DNA of 44,630 nt from Reddybacter sp041622675 (GCA_041622675.1 JBFJYH010000021.1:1-44630), one strand, 5' to 3'. Shown: positions 25,813 through 35,922, numbered from the stretch's first letter. A program made the numbers and translations. Notes: a model not told the origin generated them from the sequence alone.

Positions 25813-27087
25813 CTAGCCGATAACGGTTAAACCACCCATTAGCGGTTGTAGTACCTCTGGGATGTCAATGCGGCCATCTTCGCGTTGGTAGTTTTCCATG
25901 ACAGCAACTAATGTGCGCCCTACCGCCAAGCCTGAACCATTCACCGTGTGTAATAATCCGGGCTTTTTGGTCTTGGGGTTGCGCCAGCGGCTCTTCATGC
26001 GGCGCGCCTGAAAATCGCGGAAGTTACTGCAGGAGGAAATTTCACGGTACTTATCTTGCGAGGGCAACCAGACTTCAATGTCGTAGGTGCGCGCTGCAGA
26101 GAATCCTATATCGCCGCCACATAAAATCACGGTGCGATAGGGCAAGCCCAGTTTTTCGAGTATGTCTTCAGCATTGCGCAACAACCCCATCAGCGCCTCT
26201 TGGGACTCTTCGGGTCGCACAAATTGCACCAGCTCAACTTTTTCAAATTGGTGCTGGCGAATCATGCCTCGCGTGTCTCGACCGTAACTGCCGGCTTCGC
26301 TTCTAAAGCAGGGCGTGTGCGAGACAAATTTAAGGGGCAATTTATCGGCATCGACAATTTCATTGCGATAAAGATTCGTCACCGGGACTTCTGCCGTGGG
26401 AATTAAATAAAACTCATTGTCGGCGCGTAGCTTAAACAGGTCTTCTTCAAACTTTGGCAATTGACCGGTGCCGTAGAGGGAATCACTGTTAACGATAAAC
26501 GGCACATTCACTTCGCTGTAGCCATTGTCCACGGTGTGCGTGTTGAGCATAAATTGAATTAAGGCCCGGTGTAATTGCGCCAGCTGGCCGTGCATAACCG
26601 CAAAGCGCGAGCCGGTAATTTTTGCCGCCACATCAAAATCGAGCAGGCCGAGCTTATCGCCCAGATCGACGTGATCCTGAATGGGGAAGTCAAAGCGACG
26701 GGCTTCGCCCCAGCGATTAATCTCAACATTATCGTCTTCTGTTTTACCGGGGGGCACTTCGGCATCGGGAATATTAGGGATACCACTGAGCAACACTTCT
26801 AGCTCTTGCTGGACTTCATGGAGGCTTTTTTCCGCTGCCTCCAGGTCGCTTTTTAACTGTTCAACCTCGGCCAGTAACGGCGCAATATCGTCACCGGCGG
26901 CCTTGGCTTTGCCAATGTTTTTCGAGCGGCTATTGCGCTCGGCCTGTAGCGACTCGGCATTAATTTGTAGCGATTTGCGTTGGTTTTCAAGGGCTTCTAT
27001 AGCCGCAACATCGAGCGTAAAGCCACGGACTTGGAGTTGTTTTGCAACGCGCTCGGGATCAGAACGGACGGTTTTCGGGTCGAGCAT
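25813..27087 (-). CDS. serS: Seryl-tRNA synthetase
   Basis: A 424-residue class II synthetase that charges tRNA-Ser. An N-terminal coiled-coil arm (about 30-105) reaches the long variable arm of the tRNA. Motif 2 appears as FRSEAGSYGRDTRGMIRQHQ and motif 3 as GSGLAVGRTLVAVMENYQ. Length is normal. It starts with MLDPKTVRSDPE, typical for the family. Confidence 0.97.
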   Translation of the reverse strand: MLDPKTVRSDPERVAKQLQVRGFTLDVAAIEALENQRKSLQINAESLQAERNSRSKNIGKAKAAGDDIAPLLAEVEQLKSDLEAAEKSLHEVQQELEVLLSGIPNIPDAEVPPGKTEDDNVEINRWGEARRFDFPIQDHVDLGDKLGLLDFDVAAKITGSRFAVMHGQLAQLHRALIQFMLNTHTVDNGYSEVNVPFIVNSDSLYGTGQLPKFEEDLFKLRADNEFYLIPTAEVPVTNLYRNEIVDADKLPLKFVSHTPCFRSEAGSYGRDTRGMIRQHQFEKVELVQFVRPEESQEALMGLLRNAEDILEKLGLPYRTVILCGGDIGFSAARTYDIEVWLPSQDKYREISSCSNFRDFQARRMKSRWRNPKTKKPGLLHTVNGSGLAVGRTLVAVMENYQREDGRIDIPEVLQPLMGGLTVIG

Positions 27088-27102
27088 GACGGGGTTTTCC
27101 TG

Positions 27103-27144
27103 AAGTTAAATCAACAGATTTGAATCGATAAGTTAAATCAACAG
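27103..27144. repeat. Short direct repeat between crcB and serS
   Basis: The 15-bp aagttaaatcaacag occurs twice (27103-27117 and 27130-27144), with further related text (cttaaatcgaca) after. It lies in the leader of serS and may be a slippage product; no function is evident. Confidence 0.45.
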
Positions 27145-27172
27145 CTTAAATCGACAATTTACGTCGAACAGC

Positions 27173-27544
27173 TTACATAAGGCGTGTTAGCGCAAGTCCC
27201 GTGAGGGTACCACCCAGGCACAAAACCAAGGTCGCCACAACATAAGACAGAGCCAGCGCGAGGTGGCCATTTTGCCACAAAGCCAGAGCGTCGAGGGAGA
27301 AAGTCGAGTAGGTGGTAAAGGCGCCGAGAAAACCGATCATCAACAACTCGCGCCACTGTCCACCGAGCAGGGATTTCTCAACAATAACAACATACGCCAC
27401 ACCCATGAGTAGTGAGCCGAGCACATTGACAACTAATGTCGACAAGGGGAAACGAGTACCCTCGACAGGAAACAGTATCGCCCCCACGCCATAGCGACCC
27501 ATGGCACCCAACGCACCACCGAGGGCGACGGCTAACCATTGCAC
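27173..27544 (-). CDS. crcB: Fluoride channel CrcB/Fluc
   Basis: A 123-residue membrane protein with four hydrophobic segments, which as a dual-topology dimer lets fluoride leave the cell. Family motifs are GGALGAMGRYGV, LSTLVVNVLGSLLMG and GFLGAFTTYSTFS; the last holds the fluoride-pathway Phe/Thr residues and central Na+ site. The start overlaps the end of rarA by 13 bp. No fluoride riboswitch was seen nearby, so expression is probably constitutive with the operon. Confidence 0.94.
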   Translation of the reverse strand: MQWLAVALGGALGAMGRYGVGAILFPVEGTRFPLSTLVVNVLGSLLMGVAYVVIVEKSLLGGQWRELLMIGFLGAFTTYSTFSLDALALWQNGHLALALSYVVATLVLCLGGTLTGLALTRLM

Positions 27545-28917
27545 GGTGACTCATCCTTATCGGTGTAGCGTTGAATGGCGCTCGCTCTATTCAATTGACG
27601 TAAGTGCCGCAATTTTTCAGCAATTTTCAATTCCAGCCCTCGCTCTACCGGCTGGTAGTACTGCTTATCTTTTAAGGCCTCGGGAAAATAATTTTCACCT
27701 GCGGCAAAGCCTTCCGGCTCATCATGAGCGTAGCGGTACTCGGCACCGTAGTTTTGCTCTTTCATTAGCTTGGTCGGCGCATTACGTAAATGTAGGGGCA
27801 CGTCGTGACTGGGCATGGAACGCACATCTTTCACCACCGCATTAAAGGCGCTGTACAAGGCATTACTCTTGGCCGCTGCGGCCATATAAGCGATGGCTTG
27901 CGCGATGGCGAGTTCTCCTTCAGGGCTACCGAGGCGCTCCTGCACCTCCCAGGCATCGAGGGCGATACGCAGGGCGCGGGGGTCGGCATTGCCAATATCT
28001 TCACTGGCCATACGCACCACGCGCCGGGCGATATAAAGCGGATCACAACCGCCGTCGATCATTCGCGCAAACCAATACAGCGCCCCATCAGGGGATGAAC
28101 CACGCACGGCTTTATGGAGGGCTGAAATCTGATCGTAAAAATATTCGCCACCTTTATCAAAACGTCGCGTATCGGTGGTAATCACCTGCTCCACTTGGGC
28201 CCGCTCGATGACCGTCTCCTTGCCCTCATCAGCCATTGTCACAAAGTCACTGGCAATTTCGAGCAGGTTAAGGGACTTGCGGGCATCGCCATCGGCAGCG
28301 CTCACCAACAGCGCCAGGGCCTCGTCACTTATCCCTAGTTTGCCAGCAAAGCCGCGCTCGGTGTCGAGCAGTGCACGTTGAATAACGCCGATAATTTGCT
28401 CATCATCGAGGGCTTGTAAGACATAAACCCGACAGCGAGAAAGCAGTGCGTTATTCAACTCAAAGGAGGGGTTTTCAGTGGTAGCGCCGACCAGCACAAT
28501 AGTGCCATTTTCGACGAAAGGTAAAAATGCATCTTGCTGGGACTTGTTGAAACGATGCACTTCGTCGACGAACAAAATCGTATTGCGCCCGTACTGCGCC
28601 CTTTCCATTTCAGCCTGTTGTATAGCTGCACGAATCTCTTTGACGCCCGACAGTACGGCTGAAATCGACTGGAAACTGGCGTCGGTGGTTTCGGCAATCA
28701 AGCGCGCCAATGTGGTTTTACCCACCCCCGGCGGCCCCCAGAAAATCATCGAGTGCAGCTTGCCTCCGGCGATCGTATCGCGCAGAGGTTTACCGGGTGC
28801 CAGTAGATGTTGCTGACCAAAAAAGTCGTCGAGCTGGCGTGGCCGCATTCGCGCGGCCAAGGGTTGATAGGACCCATCGGCCCCTAATTTGGTCTGCGAA
28901 AACAAAGACTCAGTCAT
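27532..28917 (-). CDS. rarA: Replication-associated recombination protein A (AAA+ ATPase)
   Basis: A 461-residue clamp-loader-like ATPase (RarA/MgsA, relative of eukaryotic WRNIP1) acting at stalled replication forks. Walker A is WGPPGVGKTTLARL, Walker B is ILFVDEVHRF and sensor 1 is VLVGATTENPSF. The C-terminal tetramerisation part includes PLYIARRVVRMASEDIG. Its start overlaps the lolA stop by 8 bp, the usual lolA-rarA coupling. Confidence 0.96.
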   Translation of the reverse strand: MTESLFSQTKLGADGSYQPLAARMRPRQLDDFFGQQHLLAPGKPLRDTIAGGKLHSMIFWGPPGVGKTTLARLIAETTDASFQSISAVLSGVKEIRAAIQQAEMERAQYGRNTILFVDEVHRFNKSQQDAFLPFVENGTIVLVGATTENPSFELNNALLSRCRVYVLQALDDEQIIGVIQRALLDTERGFAGKLGISDEALALLVSAADGDARKSLNLLEIASDFVTMADEGKETVIERAQVEQVITTDTRRFDKGGEYFYDQISALHKAVRGSSPDGALYWFARMIDGGCDPLYIARRVVRMASEDIGNADPRALRIALDAWEVQERLGSPEGELAIAQAIAYMAAAAKSNALYSAFNAVVKDVRSMPSHDVPLHLRNAPTKLMKEQNYGAEYRYAHDEPEGFAAGENYFPEALKDKQYYQPVERGLELKIAEKLRHLRQLNRASAIQRYTDKDESPCNG

Positions 28918-29566
28918 TTTGCAGTATGTCGACGCCAGGGGGCGGAATAAAGTTGAATAGCGACTCTATTTGCTCAGCACTTAAGGGTGTATTGCGCTGG
29001 GCATGGCTAAAAACAATATCGGTACGCTGGGCAAGGGAGTCGATAATGCTAATTTGCGTCGGCGTTTTACCCGTAAATACTAGGGTTATTTGGTCGTACA
29101 ATCCGCCTGAGACAAGTGGCTTAAGTACGTAGGACGACTCACCCTCTGCATGACTAACACTGACGCTGTAGTTTTCCTCCAGCTGATCGGCTCCACCGCC
29201 AAATAGGAGTGCTGGCGTATCGGCCACACTTTGCTGGAAGGGTCGAATAATCACTTGTTCCAGATCGGGGTCGTACAGCCACAAGGTATTGCCGTCGCTA
29301 ATCAGCCATTGTTCCATGGGCGGGGCGATAATCCAGCGCAATTTACCGGGCCGGGCAACGTGCATCTCACCCTGATTATTCTGTATTTCATAACCGTCGG
29401 CAGAGAAAATTCGCTGATTAAAATCTGCTCGCAAGGTTTTGAGTGGCTGTAACAGCGCTTTTAATTGCGCCGCTGGGGACTCTTGTGCAAGCCCTGTCAC
29501 TGGCCAGAAGCAAACCTGAATGATACAGAGTGAAAATATAAACCGCGGGATTGAAAAGTAACTCAT
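28910..29566 (-). CDS. lolA: Outer-membrane lipoprotein carrier LolA
   Basis: A periplasmic chaperone of about 218 residues that ferries lipoproteins from LolCDE to LolB. The ATG at 29566 gives a normal signal peptide (MSYFSIPRFIFSL to GLAQ); an earlier ATG at 29602 would only add 12 residues inside ftsK. Family features include LRADFNQRIFSADG, PGKLRWIIAPP and DGNTLWLYDPDLEQV. It begins 4 bases after the ftsK stop. Confidence 0.94.
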   Translation of the reverse strand: MSYFSIPRFIFSLCIIQVCFWPVTGLAQESPAAQLKALLQPLKTLRADFNQRIFSADGYEIQNNQGEMHVARPGKLRWIIAPPMEQWLISDGNTLWLYDPDLEQVIIRPFQQSVADTPALLFGGGADQLEENYSVSVSHAEGESSYVLKPLVSGGLYDQITLVFTGKTPTQISIIDSLAQRTDIVFSHAQRNTPLSAEQIESLFNFIPPPGVDILQND

Positions 29567-29570
29567 CAAA

Positions 29571-31934
29571 TTAACCCGCACGTTCTGGCACCAGTACTTC
29601 ACGACTACCGTTGGTATTCATACCACTGACCACCCCTGCAGCCTCCATGGCCTCGATCAAACGAGCCGCCCGGTTGTAGCCTACCCGTAACTTGCGCTGC
29701 ACCGACGAAATAGACGCACGGCGACTGCTTAGCACATAGTCGACAGCTTCATCGTAGAGAGGGTCAGCTTCGGGATCACTACTATCGCCATCGTCGCTGC
29801 TATAGCCCGGCACGGGGATTGAACTCGTGCTGGCCTCGTCGGTAATTTGGTCAATATACTCCGGCTCACCACGGGCCTTCCAGTCGGCGACCACACTGTG
29901 AACCTCGTGGTCGTCAACAAAGGCACCGTGAACGCGGGTCGGTACACTGGTACCCGAGGGCAGGTACAGCATGTCACCATGGCCAAGTAGTTGTTCGGCA
30001 CCGCCCTGATCGAGAATAGTGCGCGAATCAATTTTGGATGACACCTGAAACGCGATGCGTGTCGGCACGTTGGCTTTAATAAGGCCAGTAATGACATCGA
30101 CAGAGGGACGCTGGGTGGCAAGAATCAAGTGGATACCCGCCGCCCGCGCTTTCTGGGCAATACGTGCAATCAACTGCTCGACCTTTTTACCGACAATCAT
30201 CATCATGTCGGCGAACTCATCGATCACCACGACAATATAGGGTAGCGTTTCCAGAGCTGGGGCTTCAGTTTCGGTCTCGGTAAACAGGGCGGCCTGCTCA
30301 TCGGGCTGCCAAAGAGGGTCGCTAATAGGCTCACCGGCCTTCTCAGCCTCTTCAATTTTTCGGTTAAAACCGGCCAGGTTTCTCACACCCAGAGCCGCCA
30401 TCAATTTATAACGGCGCTCCATTTCACCGACACACCAACGCAAGCCACTGGCGGCATCGTTCATATCGGTTATCACCGGGGTCAACAAGTGGGGAATACC
30501 ATCGTAAACCGAGAGCTCAAGCATTTTGGGGTCAACCAAAATCAGCCGCACTTCCTCCGGAGAGGCTTTAAATAGCAAGCTCACCAACATCACATTAATA
30601 CCCACCGACTTACCGGAACCGGTCGTACCGGCAACCAACAAGTGAGGCATTTTCGCCAGATCGGCAATCACGGGCTCACCGGAGATGTCGTGCCCCAGGG
30701 CCATGGACAGCGGCGACTTGGCCTCATCGTAAACGCGCGAGGCGAGCACATCGCCGAGCATCACCATTTCTCGGTGTTCGTTGGGGATCTCGATACCAAT
30801 GACTGACTTGCCGGGAATCACTTCAACCACGCGAACGCTAATCACCGCGAGGGAGCGCGCCAAATCCTTGGACAGCCCACTAATACGACTGGCTTTAATA
30901 CCTGCAGCCGGCTGTACCTCGAAGCGGGTAATCACTGGCCCGGGCAGTACTTCGACCACTTCGGCACCAATCCCGAAGTCCTGTAGCTTCAGCTCGAGCA
31001 AACGCGACATCGCCTCCAGAGCCTCATGAGAGAAGCCGAGACTATTACTCGCTGACGCCTTGTCGAGGAGATTTAATGGGGGCAGCGAACCGTTGGGTAC
31101 ATCTTTAAACAGCGGCACCTGCTTTTCAGCCTCAACTCGCTTACTCGGCGCGGGGGCAATAAGAGGCTTTGATATCACCGGCTCTTTGCGCTGTTCTAAT
31201 TTTTGTTGTTTCTGTAGAAACACTTCTTCACGAGACTTCGACGCGGCCTCTGAATTGCGCTTATCGCGCCGACGGTCGTAATACCCAACCACCATGGGTC
31301 GCACTTTGTTATACAGCCCGAGACTTAAACGCCCACAACTATCGACCAGTCCCAACCATGACAGATCAGTAAAAACGGTCACACCGAATAGAAAAATCGC
31401 CAGCAATAACAGCGTGCTACCGAGATAACTAAAAGCGGATGCGGCAGCCTCACCTACACTGCTACCGAGAATGCCACCAATGCCGTGGGGCAGGGCCGAT
31501 TGGCCTCCGTGGTGAATTTCCATCAGCGCAGTGGCAGAGATCATCACCAATAGCAAACCAATGAGGCGCAATATAAATGTCACACCATCAAAGCCAGTAT
31601 CTTCTATTTTGCGCTGCTGAAAAACGTTCCAGGCCCTGACTGCAAGCAACAAGGGGAAAAGATAGGCAACGTAACCACTAAGGGAAAAGAAGATATCAGC
31701 CAGCCAGGCGCCAGCGGGGCCAGCTGCGTTGTTGGTAATGCCCTCGGCACTACCAGTGTACGAAAAGCTCGGGTCATCTTTTGAATAGGAACTGAAGGCG
31801 AGCAACAAATAGGCACAGAGTACTATCCAGCTGATTAACGCGCCCTCTTGACGCAGCAAACGTTTGCGCAGGGATGTTTTCTCTTGCTCTGTGGCACGGG
31901 TGTTGGTTTTGCTTTTAGACGCTGTTTTGCTCAA
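29571..31934 (-). CDS. ftsK: DNA translocase FtsK
   Basis: A 787-residue septal DNA pump that clears chromosome termini at division and activates XerCD. Four N-terminal membrane segments lie within about residues 30-200, followed by a short linker. The motor has Walker A AGTTGSGKSVG near residue 440 and Walker B YIVVVIDEFADMM. The C-terminal winged-helix gamma domain (RRASISSVQRKLRVGYNRAA) reads the KOPS polarity signals. Length matches Pseudomonas-type FtsK rather than the much longer E. coli form. First gene of the seven-gene minus-strand run. Confidence 0.97.
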   Translation of the reverse strand: MSKTASKSKTNTRATEQEKTSLRKRLLRQEGALISWIVLCAYLLLAFSSYSKDDPSFSYTGSAEGITNNAAGPAGAWLADIFFSLSGYVAYLFPLLLAVRAWNVFQQRKIEDTGFDGVTFILRLIGLLLVMISATALMEIHHGGQSALPHGIGGILGSSVGEAAASAFSYLGSTLLLLAIFLFGVTVFTDLSWLGLVDSCGRLSLGLYNKVRPMVVGYYDRRRDKRNSEAASKSREEVFLQKQQKLEQRKEPVISKPLIAPAPSKRVEAEKQVPLFKDVPNGSLPPLNLLDKASASNSLGFSHEALEAMSRLLELKLQDFGIGAEVVEVLPGPVITRFEVQPAAGIKASRISGLSKDLARSLAVISVRVVEVIPGKSVIGIEIPNEHREMVMLGDVLASRVYDEAKSPLSMALGHDISGEPVIADLAKMPHLLVAGTTGSGKSVGINVMLVSLLFKASPEEVRLILVDPKMLELSVYDGIPHLLTPVITDMNDAASGLRWCVGEMERRYKLMAALGVRNLAGFNRKIEEAEKAGEPISDPLWQPDEQAALFTETETEAPALETLPYIVVVIDEFADMMMIVGKKVEQLIARIAQKARAAGIHLILATQRPSVDVITGLIKANVPTRIAFQVSSKIDSRTILDQGGAEQLLGHGDMLYLPSGTSVPTRVHGAFVDDHEVHSVVADWKARGEPEYIDQITDEASTSSIPVPGYSSDDGDSSDPEADPLYDEAVDYVLSSRRASISSVQRKLRVGYNRAARLIEAMEAAGVVSGMNTNGSREVLVPERAG

Positions 31935-32134
31935 TGTTTTTCTCGTCGCCGGTAGTATAGGTTTACGTCTGACTCGTCATCTTCTAGCCACTGTTTCAAA
32001 CAGTCTTTCAGCAGGAGATTTTCTAACACCTATCTTACGTGTAAAACAGCCATTTTGCGTACTTGTTTGGCCTCGCAGGCTAGATTCATTATCATAGCGC
32101 CCTTTCCCATCCATCTCTTTATTGGCGAGGCTTT

Positions 32135-33082
32135 ATGGCGGACGCACAACACCATCGTTTGATTATTCTCGGTTCTGGCCCAGCGGGCTGGACAGCCGCT
32201 GTTTATGCGGCCAGGGCAAACCTCAACCCTGTGGTCATCACTGGCACGCAGCTCGGAGGACAGCTGACTACCACTACCGATGTCGACAACTGGCCCGGCG
32301 ATGTCGAGGGTTTACAGGGCCCAGAATTAATGTCAAGAATGCAGAAACATGCCGAACGCTTTGATACAGAGGTGATTTTTGATCATATCGAAGAAGTCGA
32401 TTTAAGGCAACGGCCCTTCCGTTTACAAGGAAGTGCAAACTACACCTGCGACGCATTGATCATCACCACCGGCGCCTCGGCTCAATACTTGGGCCTGCCC
32501 TCAGAAGAAGCTTATATGGGCAAAGGCGTCAGCGCCTGCGCCACCTGCGATGGTTTTTTCTATCGCGACAAAAAAGTTGCCGTGATTGGCGGCGGCAATA
32601 CGGCGGTTGAAGAAGCCCTATATTTAGCCAATATCTGTAGCGAAGTGGTGCTGGTGCACCGCCGCGACCAACTGCGATCGGAGAAAATCCTGCAAGACAA
32701 AATTCTTGAACGTGCTAAAAACGGCAATATCACCATCATGTGGAACCACACCCTCGATGAGGTCTTAGGTGATGAAGCCGGTGTGACCGGTATTCGCGTC
32801 AAAAGCACCCTCGACGACTCGACTCGCGAGGTGGAATTGCCGGGTGTCTTTATCGCCATTGGCCATGTTCCCAATACCGGTATTTTTAGCGAGCAGCTAG
32901 ACATGCACAACAATTACATTACCATTCAGGGCGGCCTCAACGGCAATGCCACAGCAACTAGCGTACCCGGTGTTTTCGCTGCGGGGGATGTTGCCGACCA
33001 TACCTATCGCCAGGCGATTACCTCCGCCGGCTCGGGTTGCATGGCGGCACTGGATGCCGAGAAATATCTCGACGAGCTATAA
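32135..33082 (+). CDS. trxB: Thioredoxin reductase
   Basis: A 315-residue FAD/NADPH enzyme that keeps thioredoxin reduced in the cytoplasm. The FAD motif GSGPAGWTAAVYAARA is near the start. The redox pair is in SACATCDGFF, and GGGNTAVEEALYLA binds NADPH. The C-terminal FAD contact reads GVFAAGDVAD, then RQAITSAGSGCMAAL. It is divergent from ftsK, as in Pseudomonas. Confidence 0.96.
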   Translation: MADAQHHRLIILGSGPAGWTAAVYAARANLNPVVITGTQLGGQLTTTTDVDNWPGDVEGLQGPELMSRMQKHAERFDTEVIFDHIEEVDLRQRPFRLQGSANYTCDALIITTGASAQYLGLPSEEAYMGKGVSACATCDGFFYRDKKVAVIGGGNTAVEEALYLANICSEVVLVHRRDQLRSEKILQDKILERAKNGNITIMWNHTLDEVLGDEAGVTGIRVKSTLDDSTREVELPGVFIAIGHVPNTGIFSEQLDMHNNYITIQGGLNGNATATSVPGVFAAGDVADHTYRQAITSAGSGCMAALDAEKYLDEL

Positions 33083-33183
33083 GACGAACGATAAAACAAG
33101 CATCGGACACAAGTAAGGTGCACGAGAGAAGCACATGGGCAGGCTTACGTTTACTTACCAGCAATAAGGCATAAACTATAACC

Positions 33184-33900
33184 GTGGACCTGCCCTTTCT
33201 CGACCCCCGACACCCGGAATTCCCCGCCCCCTCAACGGCTTTGGACTCCCCCGATGGCTTACTTGCCGCTGGCGGCAATTTATCCGTCGACACGTTACTC
33301 ACGGCTTATCGCCGGGGTATCTTCCCCTGGTATGAACAAGGCCAACCCATTCTCTGGTGGAGCCCCAACCCCCGCGCGGTTATCGCTCCTGAGCACATCC
33401 ATATTTCCAAAAGTCTCGCTAAAACCTTGCGCCGGGGTGGCTACCAGGTCACCACCGACCAAGCTTTCGCAGCGGTTATTAAGGCTTGCGCCGAACCCCG
33501 CCCTGAACATTTGGACAACCCCAATGAAAACCATACCTGGATTAGTGACGAGATGATCGCCGCCTATATTCGTCTGTTCGAGACTGGGCATGCCCATTCC
33601 GTCGAGTATTGGCTAAACGGCCAACTCTGCGGCGGACTTTACGGCCTGGCAATTGGCAATGTGTTTTGCGGGGAGTCTATGTTCAGCCGTGCCAGCAATG
33701 CCTCCAAAATCGCCTTTACTCATCTCGCCAAAGGATTAGAGCAAGCGGGTTTTGTACTGATTGACTGCCAGATTGAAAACCAGCACCTCAATTCTCTTGG
33801 TGCACAAAACATGGCCCGAGACGATTTCTGTGCCATTGTCGATGCCGCGGCACAGCTCACGATAAACTGGCCAGCCAGCCTCATTTCCACTAAGGTCTAA
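33184..33900 (+). CDS. aat: Leucyl/phenylalanyl-tRNA-protein transferase
   Basis: A 238-residue cytoplasmic enzyme that adds Leu or Phe to proteins beginning with Lys or Arg, marking them for ClpS-ClpAP. The start is GTG at 33184 (MDLPFLDPRHPEFP). Signature parts include RRGIFPWYEQGQPILWWSPN and GGLYGLAIGNVFCGESMFS. It belongs to the N-end-rule group here with bpt, clpS and clpA. Confidence 0.96.
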   Translation: MDLPFLDPRHPEFPAPSTALDSPDGLLAAGGNLSVDTLLTAYRRGIFPWYEQGQPILWWSPNPRAVIAPEHIHISKSLAKTLRRGGYQVTTDQAFAAVIKACAEPRPEHLDNPNENHTWISDEMIAAYIRLFETGHAHSVEYWLNGQLCGGLYGLAIGNVFCGESMFSRASNASKIAFTHLAKGLEQAGFVLIDCQIENQHLNSLGAQNMARDDFCAIVDAAAQLTINWPASLISTKV

Positions 33901-33970
33901 CACTCGCAATAGCCAACAACCACACAAAACGGCTTTCAACATTCACAAGCACCACCAATCAGGGCGCAAG

Positions 33971-34690
33971 ATGAGCAGAGATATCACGCCGGATTTACAC
34001 AAAATACAACTGTATTTGACCGAGCCTCACCCCTGTAGCTACCTCGCTGACAAGCAGGCCACCACCGCCTTTGTCGACCCTAAGCATCCGATAGACACTA
34101 CAACGTACAGCCAGTTATCAACTCTTGGTTTTAGACGCAGTGGCCAATATATTTACGCGCCACGCTGCGCCGACTGCAAATCCTGTATTCCCGTGCGCGT
34201 GCCCGTCGTGGACTTTCAGCCCACCCGCAGCCAAAAGCGCTGCCTAAAACGCAATAGCGATATCAGCGTAAAAATGGAAGCGAGTATCAACCTCGATGAG
34301 CATTACACCCTGTATCAAAAATATATCGATACCCGTCACAGCGATGGCGATATGTTCCCCGCCACCCTAGCTCAGTATCGAGATTTTATCGGCAAGCCCT
34401 GGGAGTGCTCACGCTTTATAGAATTTCGACTCGACAAACAACTGGTTGCGTGTGCCGTGAGCGACTGGCTCGATGACGGGTTGTCAGCTATATATACCTA
34501 CTATGACCCCGCTTTACCTGAGCGCAGCCTTGGCACTCTCGCCATCCTCCGACAAATTCAATTAGTTCGCGAGCAGGCACTCGACTATGTTTACCTCGGC
34601 TACTGGATCAGAGACAGTGCGAAAATGATGTACAAATCAAAGTTTCGCCCCGGTGAGCTATATATTGAAAACCGCTGGTTGCGGATTTAA
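33971..34690 (+). CDS. bpt: Aspartate/glutamate leucyltransferase
   Basis: A 239-residue transferase related to eukaryotic ATE1 that puts Leu on N-terminal Asp or Glu, feeding the N-end rule. The N-terminal cysteine cluster is degenerate (HPCSYL), and RCADCKSCIPVRVPV with SQKRCLKRN follows. The C-terminal acyltransferase fold includes YTYYDPALPERSLGTLAIL and YLGYWIRDSAKMMYKSKFRP. It begins 70 bp after aat. Confidence 0.94.
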   Translation: MSRDITPDLHKIQLYLTEPHPCSYLADKQATTAFVDPKHPIDTTTYSQLSTLGFRRSGQYIYAPRCADCKSCIPVRVPVVDFQPTRSQKRCLKRNSDISVKMEASINLDEHYTLYQKYIDTRHSDGDMFPATLAQYRDFIGKPWECSRFIEFRLDKQLVACAVSDWLDDGLSAIYTYYDPALPERSLGTLAILRQIQLVREQALDYVYLGYWIRDSAKMMYKSKFRPGELYIENRWLRI

Positions 34691-34803
34691 AGCGCTCGTC
34701 AAGCGCCAAGTCAATAACGTCGCAACAAACACCACCCCTTAAAAGCGATGCTCGACTTATGATAAAATCATCGGCTTTACGTTGTACTATTTAAGGTGAC
34801 ACA

Positions 34804-35328
34804 ATGCTGAGCGATGACCTCACAAAAAAGCTAAATGCGCAAATAAACTCCGAAAGCTACTCAGTAGTACTTTATTTACAAATGAGTGCCTGGTGCTCGA
34901 GTAAAGGCTATGACGGTTGTGCCGATTTCTTTCGTTTACAGGCCAATGAAGAGAAGCAGCACATGGAAAAATTATTTGACTACATGCTGGAAACTGGCGC
35001 GTTGCCACGGCTTGCACAAATCGACGCACCACCGTCTTCCTGGGACTCAGTAAAAGACATTTTTGAGGATACTCTTCAACACGAGGTCAAAATATCACGC
35101 GAGATTAGCGACCTTGTAGAAGTTGCCCTCAACGAAAAAGACTTTTCCACCCATAATTTTCTCCAGTGGTATGTTGCTGAGCAACATGAAGAGGAGTTCA
35201 AACTCAAATCAACCCTCGACCGTATCGAAATGATCACCGCTGAAGGGCATGGCGTTTATACCATCGACCGCGAAGTTAGCAGGTTGACGCAACAGGCCAC
35301 CCCTAGCGCCCGAAATGATGAATATTAA
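34804..35328 (+). CDS. ftnA: Bacterial non-haem ferritin
   Basis: A 174-residue ferritin; 24 subunits store iron as a ferric mineral in the cytoplasm. The ferroxidase ligands fit FtnA: E17 (NSESY), Y24, E50 and H53 in NEEKQHM, E94 in LQHEVK, and E127/E130-type residues in AEQHEEEF. There is no haem-binding Met typical of bacterioferritin. Ribosome site AAGGTGA lies before the ATG. It sits between bpt and infA, where most relatives have no ferritin. No Fur box was seen upstream. Confidence 0.92.
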   Translation: MLSDDLTKKLNAQINSESYSVVLYLQMSAWCSSKGYDGCADFFRLQANEEKQHMEKLFDYMLETGALPRLAQIDAPPSSWDSVKDIFEDTLQHEVKISREISDLVEVALNEKDFSTHNFLQWYVAEQHEEEFKLKSTLDRIEMITAEGHGVYTIDREVSRLTQQATPSARNDEY

Positions 35329-35483
35329 GGCGCTGTAGACCAACTTAGACCCCTAAAAGGCTAGCAACTGCTCTATCACCGACAAAATAAGCGCTGAAAA
35401 AGCGGTTATTTTTGCTAAGCGCAATGTAATAGTGCACAATGCCGCCCCGATGTTTACAAGCACAGCTGGAATCAGGCAGTCGT

Positions 35484-35702
35484 ATGGCGAAAGAAGAACA
35501 CATTGAAATGGACGGCGAGGTCATTGACACCTTGCCCAATACCACCTTCCGCGTAAAGTTGGAGAATGGTCATGTTGTGACCGCACATATCTCTGGCAAA
35601 ATGCGCAAGAACTATATTCGTATTTTGACCGGTGATCAGGTCAAGGTAGAGTTGACACCCTACGATTTGAGCAAAGGCCGAATCACCTACCGGGCGCGCT
35701 AG
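35484..35702 (+). CDS. infA: Translation initiation factor IF-1
   Basis: A 72-residue S1/OB-fold protein that binds the ribosomal A site during initiation. The family start MAKEEHIEMDGEVIDTLPN begins at ATG 35484; the longer frame from 35439 is not needed. The body, FRVKLENGHVVTAHISGKMR and KNYIRILTGDQVKVELTPYD, is strongly conserved. A bidirectional terminator follows. Confidence 0.97.
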   Translation: MAKEEHIEMDGEVIDTLPNTTFRVKLENGHVVTAHISGKMRKNYIRILTGDQVKVELTPYDLSKGRITYRAR

Positions 35703-35795
35703 ACCTCTGAATTAACAACACTCTCTCTTGCTATAACCTTGAAAAAACGAGCTTAAAGGCATAAAGCGAGTTAGTGCGAAGATATAAGGTTACAT

Positions 35796-35826
35796 AAAAA
35801 AACCGAGCCTATTGCTCGGTTTTTTT
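35796..35826. terminator. Bidirectional terminator between infA and clpA
   Basis: Stem ccgagc/gctcgg with a ctatt loop, flanked by seven A on one side and seven T on the other. The genes converge here, so it can serve both infA (plus) and clpA (minus). Confidence 0.9.
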
Positions 35827-35922
35827 ATACTTACGATTTGTGGATCACCCTTCACAACTTCTTTCTAGCCAGTAGTAAAGGGCGCTAGTCCCACCCTGTG
35901 TACTTAGCCTGAACCCGCAGCC

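Noticed and set aside
28710..29132. 140-residue plus-strand frame
   Set aside because: Antisense across rarA and lolA, both clearly real.
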